In this document: piece after piece, positions 49,925 to 63,200 of the stretch | How the letters are laid out: each line of letters begins with the position of its first letter | How positions within the stretch are numbered: the stretch's first letter is position 1 | Source: Nematostella vectensis | Taxonomy: Eukaryota > Cnidaria > Anthozoa > Actiniaria > Edwardsiidae | Assembly: GCF_932526225.1 (NCBI RefSeq) | Contig: NC_064035.1 | Span: 6,881,501 to 6,945,500, forward strand | Reading direction: 5' to 3' | DNA length: 64,000 bases | The notes under the pieces: model-generated | Databases searched by the model: none | What the model was told of the DNA's origin: nothing | What the model saw: the letters and a program-made list of their open reading frames with translations, nothing else | Made by a program: the position numbers and the translations under genes

Positions 49925-50508
49925 TTTGTTGTTTTATTAAGTCTTAATAAAACAACAAATAAAAAAGGTATTTCAAGTATGTGACTTCTGTTGTACAAGT
50001 AAACTTTTTGGCAATTTTTTCTAAAATGATTGCAAAGGGCATTATAGCAATCATCATTGAAAAATCTCCAGCATGAGCACTTTTGTTTAATTTCAGAATG
50101 TAATTTCTAAAATAAAACCATTGGAAACTAGTTTTATCTGAAAGGAGGAGACCACACAACTTATAAGTTTCAACATTAGGTGTGATAGTGGAAAGGGCGA
50201 GTCTCAACCAATAGAAACTTTCAAAAATATGGTGAGGAGAAATACAAAATACACATAGCAAAAATATAGAGGAAAACGTTTTATAAGTAAAAACATCAAA
50301 GTTATCACAGAATTTTTATTTTATTTCATAGAGTTAATATTTTCACACAATGGCTTTGCAACATTTTTTTCTTAAACTTGTGCATTAATTTTTTTTCTGC
50401 TCATTTGCTTTGCATGCAATTTTTTTTTCTTTGAAATGTAGCTTGCAGGATATTTTTTTCAAAATCACCCACCCCCCACCCCCTCAAAAGTCAAATGGCC
50501 CGCCCCTA
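49146..50508. mobile_element. 1.36-kb element with purine-rich terminal inverted repeats
   Basis: The left end, GGGGCAGACCATTTGACTTT then GAG plus a G-rich run, and GTGATTTT are mirrored at the right end by AAAATCACCC, a C-rich run and AAAAGTCAAATGGCCCGCCCC. The interior is AT-rich. It contains (TTTA)n at about 49831-49928 and a perfect 16-bp-arm hairpin at about 49927-49961. No transposase is visible. Confidence 0.65.
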
Positions 50509-50515
50509 AGACCCA

Positions 50516-50745
50516 CATTGTGTCAGTTTACTTCCGGTTGATTAAGTTAACAATCTTCGATTATTTTTAATGGAAAATGCGAAAAGTATTTCAAAATTGT
50601 GAAAACAATGTGTCTATTGGAAGTTTCTTTAAGGATGTAATCGAAAATTTAGAGCGGATGGCCTGTTAAAGCCATACAGTTAAAGCGCGGAATCGAATAC
50701 CTTATTTTGTCCTCCGGAAGTGAACTGGCGACAAAGCGCCCGGCC
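50516..50745 (-). mobile_element. MITE copy C, reverse orientation and diverged
   Basis: Starts TGTCAGTTTACTTCCGG and contains GGAAGTTTCTTTAAGGATGT and TTTAGAGCGGATGGCCTGTT, reverse complements of the core of copies at 19197 and 61495. It ends near GGAAGTGAACTGGCGACAAAG. Confidence 0.7.
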
Positions 50746-51670
50746 GCTTATTCGAATCATTACGGTATAAAGTAACTTTGGTAAGTTTTCATGACTTCAT
50801 ATTCATCTTAAAGACAATCGACAATTTAAATTTTAAAGGCAAGTTTTCTCGTCTGTAGTAGCGCCAAAGACACTGAAATCACAACGGGTGGCCATGGCCT
50901 TGTGAGCATGAAGGGGAAGTTTTATTTCCAAATGGGGAATTATTGTCTATAAATTCTTCGACCAGTGAATTCATAAGGCATATTAAGTAGTTATATAAAA
51001 AGCACACTCACAAGAAGGGAAGTTGTTCCTAGTTACGATGTAGACCTATAAGCAGACAAATGGACTTATCAATCTACAGTACTTACACGAGGCTCTCCTT
51101 TACAGAGGTGGGTAGACTTGAACGAGGAGATTGATGCTAAATCTGCATAAAGAAAGCCAAGTACCATAAAAGGCTTCAAGTGATGTAAATAGCATGTAAA
51201 TAGTCAAGGCGACGGCGTATTCCGAGTCGCTATCGTGCAAAACGCTATGACCTGACGCTTACAGAGGCGCGCATGATGTAAAATGACTCCTAAATATGAC
51301 GAGAATGCCAAGGGGCACATCCGGGTATAGTCAAACGAACCAATGCTAATTCCTAAACTTTGATTTAAAACAAGGGAAAAACGGTGATCTGGAATGCTGT
51401 AAAACGTCTAAATGAAAAAGACAATATATGGAATTTTGATGGCCATAAAACATCTTTGCACAAATAGACTCTCCCATACTGGCCTCCTCCAAGGTAGTGA
51501 TTTCTTGCCACTTCAAATTGTTCGTCATAGAGCCCAGTTGGATTTACGAAAGGACAGACTAATAAAAAAATACAGTGCTAAGACATTATTTAAGTCCATT
51601 GGTATGCAGTATCCAGGGAGTGTTTGCTACTCCCATCATAATATTGGCAACAAATTAAGGTATTCCAGAA

Positions 51671-51905
51671 TACCCCTGGTCGAACAGATAGTTTAAATAC
51701 ATGGTAACAGCCATTCAAGGAGGCAGACATTGTTACATAAACCTTTAAAAAAATACATTTGTACCAACAAGTGTCTGCTAAGGAAGCTACCCCTGGTCGA
51801 ACAGATAATTTAAATACATGGTAACAGCCATTCAAGGAAGCAGACATTGTTACATAAACCTTTAAAAAAATACATTTGTACCAACAAGTGTCTGCAAAGG
51901 AAGCT
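51671..51905. repeat. 117-bp tandem duplication
   Basis: Two near-identical units, each from TACCCCTGGTCGAACAGATA through CATGGTAACAGCCATTCAAGG to GTGTCTGC. It lies directly before the CRE-bearing array. Confidence 0.9.
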
Positions 51906-53335
51906 AATTTTGTATGTCATGCCCAGGTGACATATCGTTGCACCCCCTTGACACCTACATGACATCTGCCAAGTTAGACCGCCTTATGATATTTCAATGA
52001 TGAGATATGAGTATTGCCGTTTTTAGTGACGTCATCGATGACTTCATGCCCAGGTGACATATCGTTGCACCCCCCTTGACACCTACATGACATCTGCCAA
52101 GTTAGACCACCTTATGATGTTTCAATAATGAGATATGAGTATTGCCTTTTTTAGTGACGTCATCGATGACGTCATACCCAGGTGACATATCTTTGCACCC
52201 CCTTGACATTTACATGACATCTGCCAAGATAGATCACCTTATGATGTTTCAATAATGAGATATGAGTATTGCCTTTTTTAGTGACGTCATCGATGACGTC
52301 ATGCCCAGGTGACATATCTTTGCACCCCCTTGACACCTACATGACATCTGCCAAGATAGATCACCTTATGATGTTTCAATAATGAGATATGAGTATTGCC
52401 TTTTTTAGTGACGTCATCGATGACGTCATGCCCAGGTGACATATCTTTGCACCCCCTTGACACCTACATGACATCTGCCAAGATAGATCACCTTATGATG
52501 TTTCAATAATGAGATATGAGTATTGCCTTTTTTAGTGACGTCATCGATGACGTCATGCCCAGGTGACATATCTTTGCACCCCCTTGACACCTACATGACA
52601 TCTGCCAAGATAGATCACCTTATGATGTTTCAATAATGAGATATGAGTATTGCCTTTTTTAGTGACGTCATCGATGACGTCATGCCCAGGTGACATATCT
52701 TTGCACCCCCTTGACACCTACATGACATCTGCCAAGATAGATCACCTTATGATGTTTCAATAATGAGATATGAGTATTGCCTTTTTTAGTGACGTCATCG
52801 ATGACGTCATGCCCAGGTGACATATCTTTGCACCCCCTTGACACCTACATGACATCTGCCAAGATAGATCACCTTATGATGTTTCAATAATGAGATATGA
52901 GTATTGCCTTTTTTAGTGACGTCATCGATGACGTCATGCCCAGGTGACATATCGTTGCACCCCCCTTGACATTTACATGACATCTGCCAAGATAGATCAC
53001 CTTATGATGTTTCAATGATGAGATATGAGTATTGCCTTTTTTAGTGACGTTATCGATGACGTCATGCCCAGGTGACATATCTTTGCACCCCCTTGACACC
53101 TACATGACATCTGCCAAGTTAGACCGCCTTGTCATGCTCAGTTGACATATCGTTGCACCCCCCTTGACACCTAAATGATACCTGCCAAGTTAGACTGCCT
53201 TATGATGTTTCTATGATATGATGAGATATGAGTATTGCCATTTTCGTGACGTCATCGATGACGTCATGCTCAGTTGAAATATCGGTTGCACCCGTCTTGA
53301 CACCAACATGACATCTTCCAAGTTTGGTTGTCTAA
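51906..53335. repeat. 127-bp satellite, about ten copies, each with a double-CRE palindrome
   Basis: The block GTGACGTCATCGATGACG starts at about 52026, 52154, 52281, 52408, 52535, 52662, 52789, 52916, 53044 and 53246. The spacing is 127-128 bp except for the last, diverged part. Each unit contains TGACGTCATCGATGACGTCA, a perfect 20-bp palindrome with two full CREB/ATF sites. The remainder includes CCCAGGTGACATATC and TTTCAATAATGAGATATGAG. Central units are almost identical, edge units diverged. Confidence 0.95.
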
Positions 53336-54272
53336 TGTTGTTTCCATGAGTCGAAATTATATGTTATAACATTTATGGGCGACGTGTTATTACATTTATG
53401 GTTAACGTGGTTTATAACATTTATGGGCCACCATCTTCAGGCATTTTAGAACACCCTAGAAATAGTCTCTGTATCAAATAAACAATATCGCATGAATGCA
53501 AACTTTCACGAAATTTTACAAAAACATGTCTTATTTACAAAGACTTCTTCGACTATTCTAGAACTAACAATCTAGATCCTACTTTCTACAATACTAGAAC
53601 TTACTAAAATTTCATATTCATAATTGCACTTATGAATCCTATATTTTAAGGTCCTATTACTCCAATTCCATTATAATATGCTCAGAAATCCAGCGGTCTT
53701 TAGCGGGCGCATAAAAGAAAACACGCGTAAAGACAGCCAGCTCCCGCCTCAAGTCACGTAAGCAACAACGCAATATCCTTATCCCACGTTCCGAATCTTC
53801 AAGAAAGCAAGCGAATAAGAAATTGTCTGTGCCAAGCCCTCTGAAACCACAGCTATGCGGCTTTTCTGAAAAGTGCGCCCACATTGTAGTGTGCATTTGA
53901 GCTTAGTCTGAATAGTAATAAACCATCAAGATTAATTAAGAGAAGGGCAGTAAACAGAATAAAGGTCGGAGTTGACGTCATTCTCTCAGTGGGAACGTTA
54001 GACGAAATTGTGTAGTTTTGTCACCATGTATAAAGCCGTCTATTGTATTCCAAATCATTATCATTCATAATACATCGGCATTCTTTTTGACGTATTTGCA
54101 TCTCACACCCGTATTAAAACGCTAATACTACGCGTCATTCCATTGGTTGGTATTTATACCGACCAATTACGTACCTCGTTGGATTATATCTAAGCAAGAA
54201 TCAGTTTTGACACATCGGCAGCAAGTAAGAGGCATTTTGTTTAGTTATTGAAGTTGTCAATTGCTGCCGAAA
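53336..54272 (+). other. Promoter region upstream of MYO1D
   Basis: Contains CCAAT-type CGACCAATTACG (about 54161) and TATA-like GGATTATATCTAAG about 90 bases before the ATG. No ORF with a domain. A 5'UTR of under 100 bases is plausible. Confidence 0.4.
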
Positions 54273-57200
54273 ATGGCTGAGCAAGAAAGTCTGGAATACG
54301 GGAAGGGAGACTTCGTCCTTCTCGATGAAGTCACCAAGACTGCATTTATGGAGAATTTGGAGTCCCGCTTTCACAAAGAACGAATCTATACGTACATCGG
54401 GGAGGTGGTTGTGTCCGTAAACCCGTACAAGACTTTGGATATCTACGGAGACGATAAAATTCAAGAATACAAGATGAGGGAAATGTATGAGCGCCCGCCA
54501 CATATTTTCGCTCTCGCTGATGCCTCTTACAGGGCTATGAAGAGAAGATCCGAAGATACATGTATCATGATTTCAGGTAAAATATTGGATCTGCTAACTG
54601 ATTTGAATATCAATAAATACTTCCATGTCTACCGGTATGCTATAAGTTGTGTTTAATCAGTGCTATGAATGCCATTGGCATGTAATGGATTTATTTCGCC
54701 TCAGGAAGTTCGTCTGCAAACAACCATTTGTGTCGTATTCATAAATATTGTAAAAACCCGAGGAAATAATTGCATGCAAAATTTTAGTGTCTTCTATGAA
54801 TATCTTATTTACACCTCACATTCAATTCGGAAGATAAAATCAATTTTCACACAATCAAAGTGATTTGCACTTATCATATATCAACCTTTTATCGAGAACA
54901 TAGCCAACAGTTTTATGCGCGTGTGTATTCTTTAATGATATTACGATAAAATATGATAAAACATTTCTAAAAGGGGGGGGGGGGGGGTAAAAGAGTTAGG
55001 CAAACAATTTCTAGGATATTCGTATTTCGGATCAACCGCTGTCAATGCTGTTGAAGATATTGTTAGTTTCTGTGGAAACAATTATACATGAGAGGAAGGT
55101 ACTATATAAAGCCCGTATCAATACACTGTCAGACAATGAAGGATATATTTTGGCAGGATTATCATCGTGTTGTTTTTTAAACCCCTCATCTAATGCGCTA
55201 ATAAATTAGAGCATTTTAAGGCTGTAAATGTTCTTAAGGGCGTTCTTAAATTTCAGTGATGTATATAAGTTAAATACAATACTGTATGAAGTATTAGAAG
55301 GGTAATTACACACATGATCTAATAACAATGATTAAATATATTTTTGTTATAATGAACACAATTTGATTCTGCATTTTAGAGCGCATCGCACAAAACAATA
55401 ACATTTTGCTGCTTTGAGAGCCTCGACAAGATCTTAGCATGTTCTTTGAATTTTATGTATCTGAGGCTGGACGTTCTTATAAAAAAGATAATGTATGTCT
55501 GTAGGTGGGCTTATTAATTATATTTTTATCCCTGCATTATAGGTGAAAGTGGATCGGGGAAAACGGAAGCGTCCAAGATTATCATGCGATACATAGCAGC
55601 CATCACGAACTTATCAAAACAAAAGGAAATTGAACGGTGGGTAAAATGATAATCAGTTTCAGGAGGGGAGGGAAGGGGAGAGAGGGGGTAGATTTTAGAA
55701 GAAATATATGGAGCTATAATCCAACAATTTGTCTTCTGCAAAATGTTTTATTTATCTTTTGCCCCCTCTACAGGTCAATGATGCCCCCTCCCTTCCCACC
55801 CCGTTTAAGATGACTTGAAAAGTCGTAGATCCTCCCTACTTCTTCATGCTGAAGTTATTTTTTTGTACAAAACTTAACAATCAAAAAGCATAAATTTAAG
55901 GGATAGGGGGCTAGAAGGACTGGTCAAATTACTTCTCCCCCACTCAAAATTCTGGCTTTGGATCTAATACCTCCTTTTTGCAAAATACTAGATCCACACC
56001 CTGGCAGTCAAAAATACGCAGATTTAGATATTGTTTAATAAGAAAAAGACTGCTCATATATTTTTGAGGCTGGTTGCAAGTGCCCCCCTCGTCCCCTCCC
56101 TTGCGCACCTGAGATGTATTGACAGACTACATATATTCAGTATGCTAAACAGTGGCATAGTTTTCCTAATGTCTCTGTACCATTCCTCCATCCTGCCCAC
56201 CCCCAAGGGACAGGGGCCCAATGTTCTTGAGAAGTAACTTAAATCCTGGCTATGCCCCTGATCAATTAATAAATTCAATATAAAATGATATAGATATATA
56301 TACCTCTAGTGTACTATAAAGATTCTTATATAAATGAGCTGTTACCTTAACTAAGGGTGTCATGTGGTTGTGATGGGTTCCTGCAAATATTCAGGGTGAG
56401 AACAGCTGCTTAAGATCACATGCTGTATTATGTACAACCCAATTAATCGTTATTACTTTTTGCAGAGTTAAAGACATTCTGTTGAAGTCAAATGCAATCC
56501 TTGAAAGCTTTGGTAATGCCAGAACCAATAGGAATGACAATTCCAGTAGGTTTGGAAAGTATATGGACATTGACTTTGATTTCAAGGGTGATCCAATCGG
56601 AGGGCACATATTCAACTATCTACTTGAAAAGGTAAAGATGCCGTCACGCTCTTTTTACCTCCCAGCCTCAAATAACCCCCCCCTAAAATATGAATTTTGC
56701 ACCCCCTTCAAACAAACGCACCCTCTCCAGAAAAGAAAATGTTAGGATGGCAGACTTTAGCATCCACACAAATTACTCAATTTAATTTTTTTTATTCAAT
56801 ACTTTAAATAAAAACATAACAGCTCAGTAGATAACGAAGATTGGAAAGAATTGTCACTCTAGTCAATTAAGTGCCCCTTTGAGACTTGAATAATGAGCTC
56901 TTATAGCAAACTTGGTCTGATTGTACAAATATGAAAGAGGTATCAAATGAAGCAGCTTTTCTTGAAAATGTATCTGCTTGAAGGTAGCAATCGTCTATGT
57001 AACTGCACATTTCAACATGAAACCTAGAATGGTTGGTCAACAGTGCACTGATAGATATGTGTTTTGTTATTAGTCACGTGTTGTGAAGCAGCAAGAAGGA
57101 GAACGCAATTTCCACTCCTTCTATCAGGTACGTTTGAATAAATAAAACTTATTGACATATTCTAGCCGTATGGGTTATCCTAGAACAGAGCCGTTGCAGG

Positions 57201-60200
57201 CCACATAAAATTGGGGGGGGGGGGGGCACAATACAGAAATATTAAGAAAATATTGGGAGGCACAGCCACGCCCCTACTGGTCATTTCCTTATAATTTTTT
57301 TTTTAATATTGGGGGCACATGCTCTTAGGGCCCCACCCACCTGCTACACCCATGTAGAAATAAGTGTGATATCATCTAGAATTATCTCCTCCCCTCGCTT
57401 TTCTTTCTCTGCCATGGTATATTTTAATCAGTACATTGACCCTGAAGCGTGGTACAACTTCTGTAAAAACGCTAATTTTTTCCCTCCATTATCTCTATAC
57501 CGATGTTTACACCGAACATATGACTAGAAATATCAATACATGCAAATTGAACCCCCCCCTTTGAACCCACCCCCCCTTGGGCTGCCAGGAAGCCATATGT
57601 AAAAAAATTACCTCCCCCCTTTGTCACTTACCCAACTCCCCCTTTATTGAAAAGCTAGATCCGCCCCTGATCATTTTGATTGAAGTGCTGTGCTCATTTG
57701 AGTGATACGGCTCATTTGAATGATTTAGTTGTTCTCATTTTAATATGGCTGTGGCTTGAATCCTAGCTTCTGCATGGAGCATCTGATTCCATGATCGGGG
57801 AGTACGGACTTGAGAGGGACGCCATGTTGTACTACTATACCAAACAGGGCAAAGTACCGAAGGTGGGAAGTGTACATTTGTAAAATTTAGTTATTTCTGT
57901 TGAACTGGCAGGCACGTACCCAGGATTGGCCGAGGAAAAAGCATAGTATTTGAGGATTCCATTATAAATAATTAGCCACTTTTTGGCCGCCAAGGGGGGT
58001 CCGCACCCCCCTGTGTACGCGCCTGTCTGGTGAATGCTCAGCAATAATTTCTTCGTTTTATTGCCCATATTAGTATTACAACTACAGACTTAAAGCTGGT
58101 GTGCTAAACAATGGAATTAAGTTTTGTTCAAATTTATTTGTAGCGGTCGGGGTGTGTGTATCAAGCCTGTGTTGTAATTTTCATATCTAGAAAGATCCTG
58201 GTTACAAGTAATCAAACCTGGTGTTTTTTTTTTAGATTTCTACAATCAATGATTCGTCACTATATAAGTTAAACTGCGATGCGATGAAATCCGTTGGATT
58301 TAGCGCAGAAGAGCAAAAGACGGTGTGGAAGCTAGTTGCTGCGATACTCCATCTGGTATGTAAAATTTTATTGCTTTTTTCTCGTCTCAGGATAAAAAAA
58401 TATATTAGGTTTCCAAGAAGGTTTCATCTTTTGCAAATATTTTCAATAAATCAAATTAAATTTTATCAGTAGACCAATGTATCTCTCGTTCAACGGCAAA
58501 ACACCCAAAGGGATATGTCTTTTAAATCTTCAATATGAAAATCGTCGCATTGTTTATGTCTTGTGGGCGGGCTTTATTTTTTTTTCAATAATTCTTAAAA
58601 TATATCAGGTAAAGTTATGACCACCAGATCCTCCCTTATATTTCCGTGAATGATTACAACTGTGCACCTCTGCGTATTAAAACCAGGACTTTATACTGTC
58701 TGTAGGGCAATGTCGTATTTACACACGAGGATCACGAACAGGCAGTAGTCGAGAACAAAGACGTGCTTCAAATTATAGCCAAGCTGCTCGGTCTATCCCA
58801 TGAGATGCTGGAACGCGCTCTCTGTTACCGAGTGGTCGCCGCGCGAGGGGAAGTGATGGAAAAGGGGCACAACGAGAAGGAGGCTTACCACGGTCGTGAC
58901 GCCCTGGCCAAGGTACGTCTCATTTAACCATGGTCGCTATCCCCTGGTCAAGGTAGTTCTCATTTCCACATGGTCGTGACGCCCTGGCCAAGGTACGTCT
59001 CATTTCACCATGGTCGCCATTCCCTGGTCAAGGTAGTTCTCATTTCAACATGGTCGTGACGCCCTGGCCAAGGTACGTCTCATTTCACCATAGTCGCCAT
59101 GCCCTGGCCAAGGTACGTCTCATTTCACCATGGTCGCCATTCCCTGGTCAAGGTAGTTCTCATTTCAACATGGTCGCCATGCCCTGGCCAAGGTAGGTCT
59201 CATTTCACCATGGTCGCCATCCTCTGGCCAAGGTACGTCTCATTTCACCATAGTCGCCATGCCTTGGCCAAGGTAACTATCATTTTACCATCGTTGCCAT
59301 GCTCTGGCCATGGTACGTCTCATTTTACCATGGTCGCCATGCTCTGGCCATGGTACGTCTCATTTCACCATGGTCGCCATGCCCTGGCCAAGGTAGGTCT
59401 CATTTCACCATAGTCGCCATGCCCTGGCCAAGGTAGGTCTCATTTCACCATGGTCGCCATGCCCTGGCCAAGGTAGGTCTCATTTCACCATGGTCGCCAT
59501 GCTCTGGCCAAGGTACGTCTCATTTCACCATAGTCGCCATGCCCTGACCAAGGTAAATATCATTTCACCTTGGTCACCATTCCCTGGTCAAGGTAGTTCA
59601 TATTTCACCATGGTCGCCATGCCCTGGCCAAGGTACGTCTCATTTCACCATGGTCGCCATGTTCTGGCCAAGGTACGTCTCATTTCAACATGGTCGCCAT
59701 TCCCTGGTCAAGGTAGTTCATATTTCACCATGGTCGCCATGCTCTGGCCAAGGTACGTCTCATTTCACCATAGTCGCCATGCCCTGACCAAGGTAAATAT
59801 CATTTCACCTTGGTCACCATTTCCTGGTCAAGGTAGTTCAAATTTCACCATGGTCGCCATGCCCTGGCCAAGGTACGTCTCATTTCACCATGGTCGCCAT
59901 GCCCTGGCAAAGGTACGTCTCATTTCACCATGGTCGCCATGCCCTGACCAAGGTACGTCTCATTTTAACATGGTCTCCATGCCCTGACCAAGGTAAAACT
60001 CATTTCACCATGGTCGCCATTCCCTGGTCAAGGTAGTTCTCATTTCACCATGGTCGCCATGCCCTGGTCAAGGTAAAAATCATTTCACCATGGTCGCCAT
60101 GCCCTTGCCAAGGTACGTCTCATTTCACCATGGTCGCCATTCCCTGGTCAAGGTAGTTCATATTTCACCATGGTCGCCATGCCCTGGCCAAGGTACGTCT

Positions 60201-63200
60201 CATTTCAACATGGTCGCCATTCCCTGGTCAAGGTACGTCTCATTTCAACATGGTCGCCATTCCCTGGTCAAGGTAGTTCATATTTCACCATGGTCGCCAT
60301 GCTCTGGCCAAGGTACGTCTCATTTCACCATAGTCGCCATGCCCTGACCAAGGTAAATATCATTTCACCTTGGTCACCATTTCCTGGTCAAGGTAGTTCA
60401 TATTTCACCATGGTCGCCATTCCCTGGTCAAGATAGTTCTCATTTCACCATGGTCGCCATGCCCTGGCCAAGGTACGTCTCATTTCACCATGGTCGTCAT
60501 GCCCTGATCAAGGTACGTCTCATTTCACCATGGTCGCCAGCGGGTCAAAATTGGTAGAAGCACTCTTCTGGCCTCCAACAAAACACAATGTAAGAAAGAA
60601 ATAGTCAATTTAGTACGTTTAGTTTTCTCTTTGTAGGCTGCGTACGACCGTCTGTTCTCTTGGATTGTAAGCCGAATCAACGACAGTATCGAAGTTCGTG
60701 ACAAGAAAGAGCACGGGAAATGCACAGTCATCGGTGTGCTCGACATCTATGGCTTTGAAATCTTCGAGACGAATAGCTTCGAGCAGCTGTGTATCAACTA
60801 CTGCAACGAAAAGCTTCAGCAGCTGTTTATCGAGCTTGTGCTGAAGGAAGAGCAGGAAGAATATCAAAGAGAGGGAATCGAGTGGGAGGAGGTAGGCGTG
60901 TATCATCGTCTTGCAATAAGATCGAACCCGTCACAACATCGCGCAGCAAATGTTTCCCGTCCTGATTTATATATATATTTTGAAATACAAAGCGAGTGTT
61001 TCTTTCACTGCCGGAGACGAAGTGATTGACGATAAAATGAAAACAAGGCTTTAGTTAGAAATACCAATTGATTTTATTTGACGGCCCCCAAAAAAGTTAC
61101 GCAGTGGGGAGGGAAACATTTGTTATTTTTCTTTGGCGTGCATTAGGGGCGTGCCAAGGCTTCCTAAGGGGGGTGGGGTGTTATTTAGGTACCGATGCTG
61201 CTGGCATAACTTCCCTAAATCAGTATTCATCGTTGTTCCCAGGTTGAATACTTCAACAACAAGATCATCTGTGATCTGATCGAGCAAAGTCACAAAGGAA
61301 TCATCGCCATCATGGATGAGGGTTGCTTAAATGTGGGCAAAGTCACGGATCAGGTATTTACAGTACTTTAGTGGTTCCCAATACTCTTAGACAGTATTGT
61401 TGTTGTTGTAAACTGATCAGGTATTCTACAGTCAGTCGTTTCTTCTACACTTTTAGACGGTATTGTCAATAATTACATCTCAATGTCGCCTTTAAAGCCG
61501 CATTGTCACCAGTTTACTTCCTGGTCCGACGGAAACCTCAACCGTTAAAAGACAAAAGAATCTATTAAAATCCGAGATATTAAACAGGCCATCCGCTCTA
61601 AATTATCAATCACATCCTCAAAGAAACTTCTAATAAACACACTGCTTTCAATATTTTGAAATATTTTTCGCGTTTTCTGTTAAAAATCATCGGAGATTGT
61701 TACGTAATCGACCAGAAGTAAACTGGTGGGGGGGGGGGGGGGGTAGTGCTTCTTCTTTCGGACTGGGGGGGGTACCTTTTTCGGAATGACATTTTAGAAG
61801 AAATACAATTGAAAGACATTGTACGTAACAGATGTTGCTGCAGACCATGGACAAGAAGCTAGCCAAGCATCCACACTACCGAAGTCGCCTGGTAAATATC
61901 CTACGTAGCTCTTTATATGTTAAGATCCACACTACCGAAGTCGCCTGGTAAATAACCTACGTAGCTCTTAATATTTATTACATGATCAATGAATACGAGG
62001 GTTCTACGACATTGTTGTAAAGGAATTACTAGAGTAGAAGGACCACTGTGGACGTGGTAAAACTTTTGATAGGACTGGCTACACTTACAGAGATACGCAA
62101 GGCGCAATACGTATGAACCAGAGATGGCAAAAGCCAAACAAGTTTGAATAGGTGTTCGCCCCATTTTATGTTTGCACACAATACCTTGTCACGCTAAGCA
62201 TCCATTTTCAATAAAATCTTCTTATTCAAATAGCAGACGTTTTCTTTAAGTTATCAAATATACCACAGCACAGAATATTGGTTGTCGTAGGTGTGTATTG
62301 AAATGATGCACCTTTTGGTAGAAAGGATAAAACAAATGATAAATACTTCTCCAACGTCTCCATTTCCAGACAGACCCATCTGATAAATCAATGGAGTTCC
62401 ATCGAGACTTTTGCATAAAGCACTACGCGGGAAACGTGATGTAAGTACAATATAAAACACTCTTAATAATGCTGTAATAATTATAATATCTTATAAATGC
62501 TGTAATAATTATAATAATAACTTTATTTAGCGAGGGTTAACACTTTACAGTAGAAAACTGATGAACTAGTAGCCTTCCATAATGATTTATTAGCAATTTC
62601 GAATCATTTATTGCCCAATCTAATAGTTGTATCGTCCGCGTTACAGCTACTCAGTGGAAGAATTCCTCGACAAAAATAAGGACACGCTTTTCCAGGACTT
62701 TAAGCGACTGCTGTACAACAGGTAATCTGTAAGATGCTTTAAACTTTCTGTTCACTTTTATAGTGTGTTCACGAATGACCGAGAAACTCATGGAATTTCT
62801 ATCAATTAATAAGAATTTGAAGATTGCCCACGCTGGATGACCATAAGCGGTTCTACATGTTCTCAGGATTCGGAGGTGCTCTAAAAGATACCAAAAAGAA
62901 GTGAAGTGCTTTGCCTTTATTTGATACCCTGAAAGATACAAATACAATAAACCGGTGTCAGTCAACGGCGAATGGTAAATGGCAAATGAAAGTTGTACGA
63001 CCGAAAAGTGCTTATGAGTATTAATCACTTGAAAAAATAAAGGTGATAAATGATGTTCAACGGTGCAAGAGCACCATTTGCCGTTTGCACTGACAAACGT
63101 TTTTTTGAATAGCTGTATAAAGCGAAATGCTTCTCTACAACGCTTTGCATTTTATCGACATAAGTTTATCTGAGTTTATGGGGAGATTTTGGGGTTTCTA

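Larger units (their letters stand above)
48207..51670. other. Repeat-rich intergenic region; no gene seen
   Basis: Presumed promoter of the roadblock gene, then dispersed repeats. C-runs at 49071-49089 sit in an AATAAGCGCCCC-type repeat, followed by the inverted-repeat element 49146-50508 and a MITE copy at 50516-50745. Short ORFs lack domains. Confidence 0.5.

Noticed and set aside
51906..53335. CRISPR-like array
   Set aside because: Units are contiguous 127-bp tandem repeats without unique spacers, in a eukaryotic genome.
59099..60436. ORFs of 85-165 aa with repeated [13 protein letters not shown]
   Set aside because: They are the 40-bp array in the MYO1D intron (three units give a 40-aa period in every frame), not genes.
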